Assembly: GCA_013698395.1 (NCBI GenBank)
Contig: JACCUZ010000006.1
Span: forward strand, 1-23,456
Source of the DNA: Sporichthyaceae bacterium
Lineage (GTDB): Bacteria; Actinomycetota; Actinomycetes; JACCUZ01
Direction: 5' to 3'
Length of the DNA: 23,456 bases
Shown: one piece after another, positions 20,861 through 23,456 of the stretch
How the letters are laid out: every line of letters begins with the position of its first letter
Position numbering within the stretch: position 1 is the stretch's first letter
Notes under the pieces: generated by a model
The model's database searches: none
What the model was told of the DNA's origin: nothing
The model's input: the letters and a program-made list of their open reading frames with translations, nothing else
Made by a program: the position numbers and the translations under genes

Positions 20861-23368
20861 ATGACAGAAGGCCACGCGGGCACAACCGAACCCCTCGGCG
20901 CTGGAGCCGGTGTCGGACTGGTGATCGTCTCCCACAGCCGCACCCTCGCCCGAGCCGCGGTTGCGCTGGCGGCGGAGATGCTCCACGGCCGTCACGTGCG
21001 GATCGAGGTGGCTGCCGGACTCGACGACACGACGATGGGGACCGACGCTGTCAGCATCAAGGAGGCCATCGAGCGAGCCGACGGCACCGCCGGCGTCGTC
21101 GTACTCATGGACCTCGGCAGCGCCGTTCTCAGTGCCGAACTTGCGCTCGACCTGCTAGCGGACCAGTCGGTCCGCAGCCGCGTGACCCTTTCCCCGGCTC
21201 CCGTCGTCGAGGGCTTGATCGTCGCTGCCGTTGCGGCGGCCGGGGGGGCCAATAGGGCGGAGGTGGCGGCGGAGGCGCGGGGGGCGCTTCTCGGCAAGGC
21301 CGCGCACCTGATGTCGCCGGCCGAGGACAGCTCCCGCCAGCCCGAGGGGGTCACTGGGGCAGAGATCGTCGGGGTCTTCTCGGTCGACAATCCTCATGGG
21401 CTGCACGCCCGGCCGGCTGCCCGCCTCGTCGGCGAGGTGCGCAGGCTCGACGCATCCGTCGAGCTGCGCAACCTGACCACAGGCTCCGGACCGGTGCCGG
21501 CTGCCAGCCTCAGCCGAGTGGCCACCCTGGCGGCGTTGCGGGGCCACGAGGTCGAGGTGCGCGCGCGCGGACCACAGGCTCAAGAGGCGGTCGATCACCT
21601 GTTGACCCTTGCCAAGCGCCGGTTCGACGAACCGACCGAGATGACCGATACAGAGCCGGCTCCGGCGTCGACTTCGTCCCTCGGCGGGCCGCTGGGGGCG
21701 TCACCCGGGATCGCCGTTGGGCTCGTGCGCAAGCTCAGTGCCGTACCCGTGGATCTAGACCACACTCGATCGGAGGATCCGGCGGCGGAATGGCGACGCA
21801 TCGTCGAGGCGGTCGCCGCCGTGCGGCGCGAGATCGAGCATCGCCGCGTCCTCACCGCCCGAGAGCTGGGAGCCGACGAGGCGAGCATCTTCGACGCGCA
21901 CCTGGCGCTGCTCGCCGACGCCGAGATGCTCGCAGAAGTCAAGGGTCGGATCGGGACCGGCATCGGCGCGGTGCCCGCGTGGGCGGGCTGCCTCGCTGAC
22001 GTCGAGAACCAGTGGGCGAGCTTGCCCGACCGCTACCTGCGCGAGCGAGCCGCAGACGTCAACGCGGTCAGCGACCAGGTGCTTCGCGCCCTCACCGGCC
22101 AACCTGCCCAACAGACCATGTCCAAAGGCGTTCTCGTCGCCCGTGACCTCACGCCGGCAGAAGCAGCCGGGTTGGACACCGACCTGGTGACCGGGGTGGT
22201 CCTAGCCCAGGGAAGTCCCACCTCACATGCGGCCATCCTCGCCCGGGCCCGTGACATCCCGCTGATCGTGGCGGCCGGCCGCGAGGTGCTGAACGTCCCC
22301 GACGGGACGACGATTGTCCTCGACGGCAGCTCCGGGGAGCTGCACATCGATCCAGCGCAGGAGGTCATCGAGGACTTCCGCCGGCGGGCCGCCGACCTGA
22401 AGGAACGCAGTGCGCAGCAACTGGCCGGCGCCGAGGAACCAGCGGTCTCCCGAGACGGGACGCCCGTCTCCGTCGCCGCCAACATCGGCTCGGTGGCCGA
22501 GGCAAAGGTGTCGCTCGCCACGGGGGCCGATGGCGCCGGCCTGGTGCGCACCGAGTTTCTGTTCCTGGACCGGGCCACCGCGCCAGACGTCGACGAGCAG
22601 CAGGCCGACTACGCGGCGATCGCCGAGGGCATGGGCGGGCGGCGGGTCACCCTGAGAACTCTCGATGTCGGAGGCGACAAGCCGCTGCCCTATCTTCCGA
22701 TGCCCTCGGAGGCGAACCCCTTCCTCGGCCGGCGCGGCATCCGGCTCAGCCTCGACAACCGAGACCTCCTGCGTGACCAGCTGATCGCGGTGTGCCGGAC
22801 GGCGCGGCAATTTCCGATCAGCGTCATGTTCCCGATGGTCTCGACGCCGGGTGAGCTTCTCGATGCCCGCCAGGTCCTCACCGACGCAGCCGGACCAGGG
22901 GGCCTTCCCGACGGTCTGCGCGTCGGCATGATGGTCGAGGTCCCGGCGGCAGCGCTGAAGATCGAGACCTTTCTACCCCATCTCGATTTCGTCAGCATCG
23001 GGACCAACGACCTCGCGCAATACACGCTCGCGGCCGAGCGTGGCAACGGCGCGGTCGCGGCGCTCGCCGACGCCCTCGACCCAGGCGTGCTCCTGCTCAT
23101 CGACCGCGTCTGTCGGGCCGCCCACGGCAGAGCGGACGTCGCCGTATGCGGTGAGACCGCGTCGGACGAGCTCGCCATCCCGGTCCTGATCGGCCTCGGC
23201 GTCCGTGAGCTGAGTGTCTCCCCGCACGCCGTACCCCGGGTCAAGGCTGCCCTCCGCGAGCTCGACGTCCGACGGTGCACCACCCTGGCGCAGCAGGCAG
23301 TCACGCTGGCCGGAGCTGACGACGTACGAAAGCTCGTTCTCGCCATGGAGTCGGAGAGCGTGGGCTGA
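20861..23368 (+). CDS. dhaM: DhaM: EIIA-HPr-complete Enzyme I fusion
   Basis: 835 residues. Domain 1 (about 10-150) is the mannose-type EIIA of DhaM with active His25 (VIVSHSRTLA). Domain 2 (about 163-250) is HPr with His182 (PHGLHARPAARLV). Domain 3 (about 275-825) is a full Enzyme I: N-terminal LGASPGIAVGLVRKL, phosphohistidine His456 (GSPTSHAAILARAR), and the PEP-binding barrel with RTEFLFLDR, GGDKPLPYLPMPSEANPFLG, SIGTNDLAQYTLAAER and Cys763 (AVCGETASD). It could pass phosphate from PEP through all three histidines to DhaL. E. coli DhaM stops after a truncated Enzyme I (about 470 residues). Start ATG 20861 has GGGGAGG ten bases upstream; ATG 20840 has none. Confidence 0.94.
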   Translation: MTEGHAGTTEPLGAGAGVGLVIVSHSRTLARAAVALAAEMLHGRHVRIEVAAGLDDTTMGTDAVSIKEAIERADGTAGVVVLMDLGSAVLSAELALDLLADQSVRSRVTLSPAPVVEGLIVAAVAAAGGANRAEVAAEARGALLGKAAHLMSPAEDSSRQPEGVTGAEIVGVFSVDNPHGLHARPAARLVGEVRRLDASVELRNLTTGSGPVPAASLSRVATLAALRGHEVEVRARGPQAQEAVDHLLTLAKRRFDEPTEMTDTEPAPASTSSLGGPLGASPGIAVGLVRKLSAVPVDLDHTRSEDPAAEWRRIVEAVAAVRREIEHRRVLTARELGADEASIFDAHLALLADAEMLAEVKGRIGTGIGAVPAWAGCLADVENQWASLPDRYLRERAADVNAVSDQVLRALTGQPAQQTMSKGVLVARDLTPAEAAGLDTDLVTGVVLAQGSPTSHAAILARARDIPLIVAAGREVLNVPDGTTIVLDGSSGELHIDPAQEVIEDFRRRAADLKERSAQQLAGAEEPAVSRDGTPVSVAANIGSVAEAKVSLATGADGAGLVRTEFLFLDRATAPDVDEQQADYAAIAEGMGGRRVTLRTLDVGGDKPLPYLPMPSEANPFLGRRGIRLSLDNRDLLRDQLIAVCRTARQFPISVMFPMVSTPGELLDARQVLTDAAGPGGLPDGLRVGMMVEVPAAALKIETFLPHLDFVSIGTNDLAQYTLAAERGNGAVAALADALDPGVLLLIDRVCRAAHGRADVAVCGETASDELAIPVLIGLGVRELSVSPHAVPRVKAALRELDVRRCTTLAQQAVTLAGADDVRKLVLAMESESVG

Positions 23369-23375
23369 GCGTCCC

Positions 23376-23456
23376 TCAAGAACCCTGCGGGCTATGGACC
23401 GAGAAGTCATGCCAGCGGATGAGGAACCGATCCTCGGCGGCCTTCCCAGGCCCGTC
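23376..23456 (-). CDS. Possible 3' end of a convergent gene, partial
   Basis: Read leftward from the window edge, 26 codons end at a TGA (23378-23376). The peptide ends EDRFLIRWHDFSVHSPQGS, which looks like a plausible protein C-terminus and would converge on dhaM eight bases from its stop. The plus strand also has an open frame (MPADEEPILGG from ATG 23410). Too short to decide or to assign a family. Confidence 0.22.
   Translation of the reverse strand, partial: DGPGKAAEDRFLIRWHDFSVHSPQGS

Noticed and set aside
1..23456. CRISPR array, tRNA or rRNA genes, prophage or plasmid origin
   Set aside because: No regularly spaced repeats, cloverleaf sequences, rRNA signatures or replication genes were seen on either strand.

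Overview
The window is high-GC, densely coded DNA with many GTG/TTG starts and overlapping stop/start codons. It is almost certainly chromosomal DNA of an actinobacterium. The gene content (DUF5317 protein, solitary PilT, BsaP-type biotin synthase helper, ureABCFGD, DUF3311 plus SSS symporter) suggests a Nocardioides-like lineage, but genus is a guess.

Layout. Bases 1-1240 hold a membrane HD-GYP-like protein. A convergent DUF5317 membrane protein (minus strand) follows, and divergent from it are a stand-alone biotin carboxylase and a tiny biotinyl carrier. A PilT ATPase ends at 4708. On the minus strand, 4711-5593 carries bsaP, a GNAT acetyltransferase and a one-helix membrane peptide. A GlxA/AraC regulator (5676-6632, plus) faces a DUF3311-SSS solute symporter pair (6642-8521, minus). 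An insertion sequence occupies about 8598-9978; its transposase is broken by two single-base frameshifts and its ends carry duplicated terminal repeats. The minus-strand bioD-bioB pair (10024-11746) comes next, headed by a perfect 22-bp palindrome, then a ZIP-like transporter (11934-12710). The urease operon ureABCFGD runs from 12918 to 17434 and shares its final CTAG with the stop of a convergent IclR regulator. Divergent from that regulator is a glycerol/dihydroxyacetone operon: MIP channel, dhaK, dhaL and a very large dhaM.

How it works together. Three themes recur. Biotin: carboxylase, carrier, BioD, BioB and the auxiliary BsaP all lie within 10 kb, and this BioB lacks one cysteine ligand known from E. 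coli BioB. Nitrogen: a urease operon without ureE, with a possible GlnR-type box. Carbon: an IclR-controlled dihydroxyacetone kinase system whose DhaM fuses EIIA, HPr and a complete Enzyme I, so one polypeptide could carry phosphate from PEP to DhaL. The control region of the last operon holds an IclR-type palindrome and a Crp-like site.

There is no stretch over 300 bases without a gene or mobile element. The largest plain gaps are 8522-8597 plus the IS left end, and 12711-12917. I saw no tRNA, rRNA, CRISPR array or convincing intrinsic terminator. The best candidates for novelty are the self-contained PEP-dependent DhaM, the BioB/BsaP pair, the bioD palindrome, and the duplicated IS ends.
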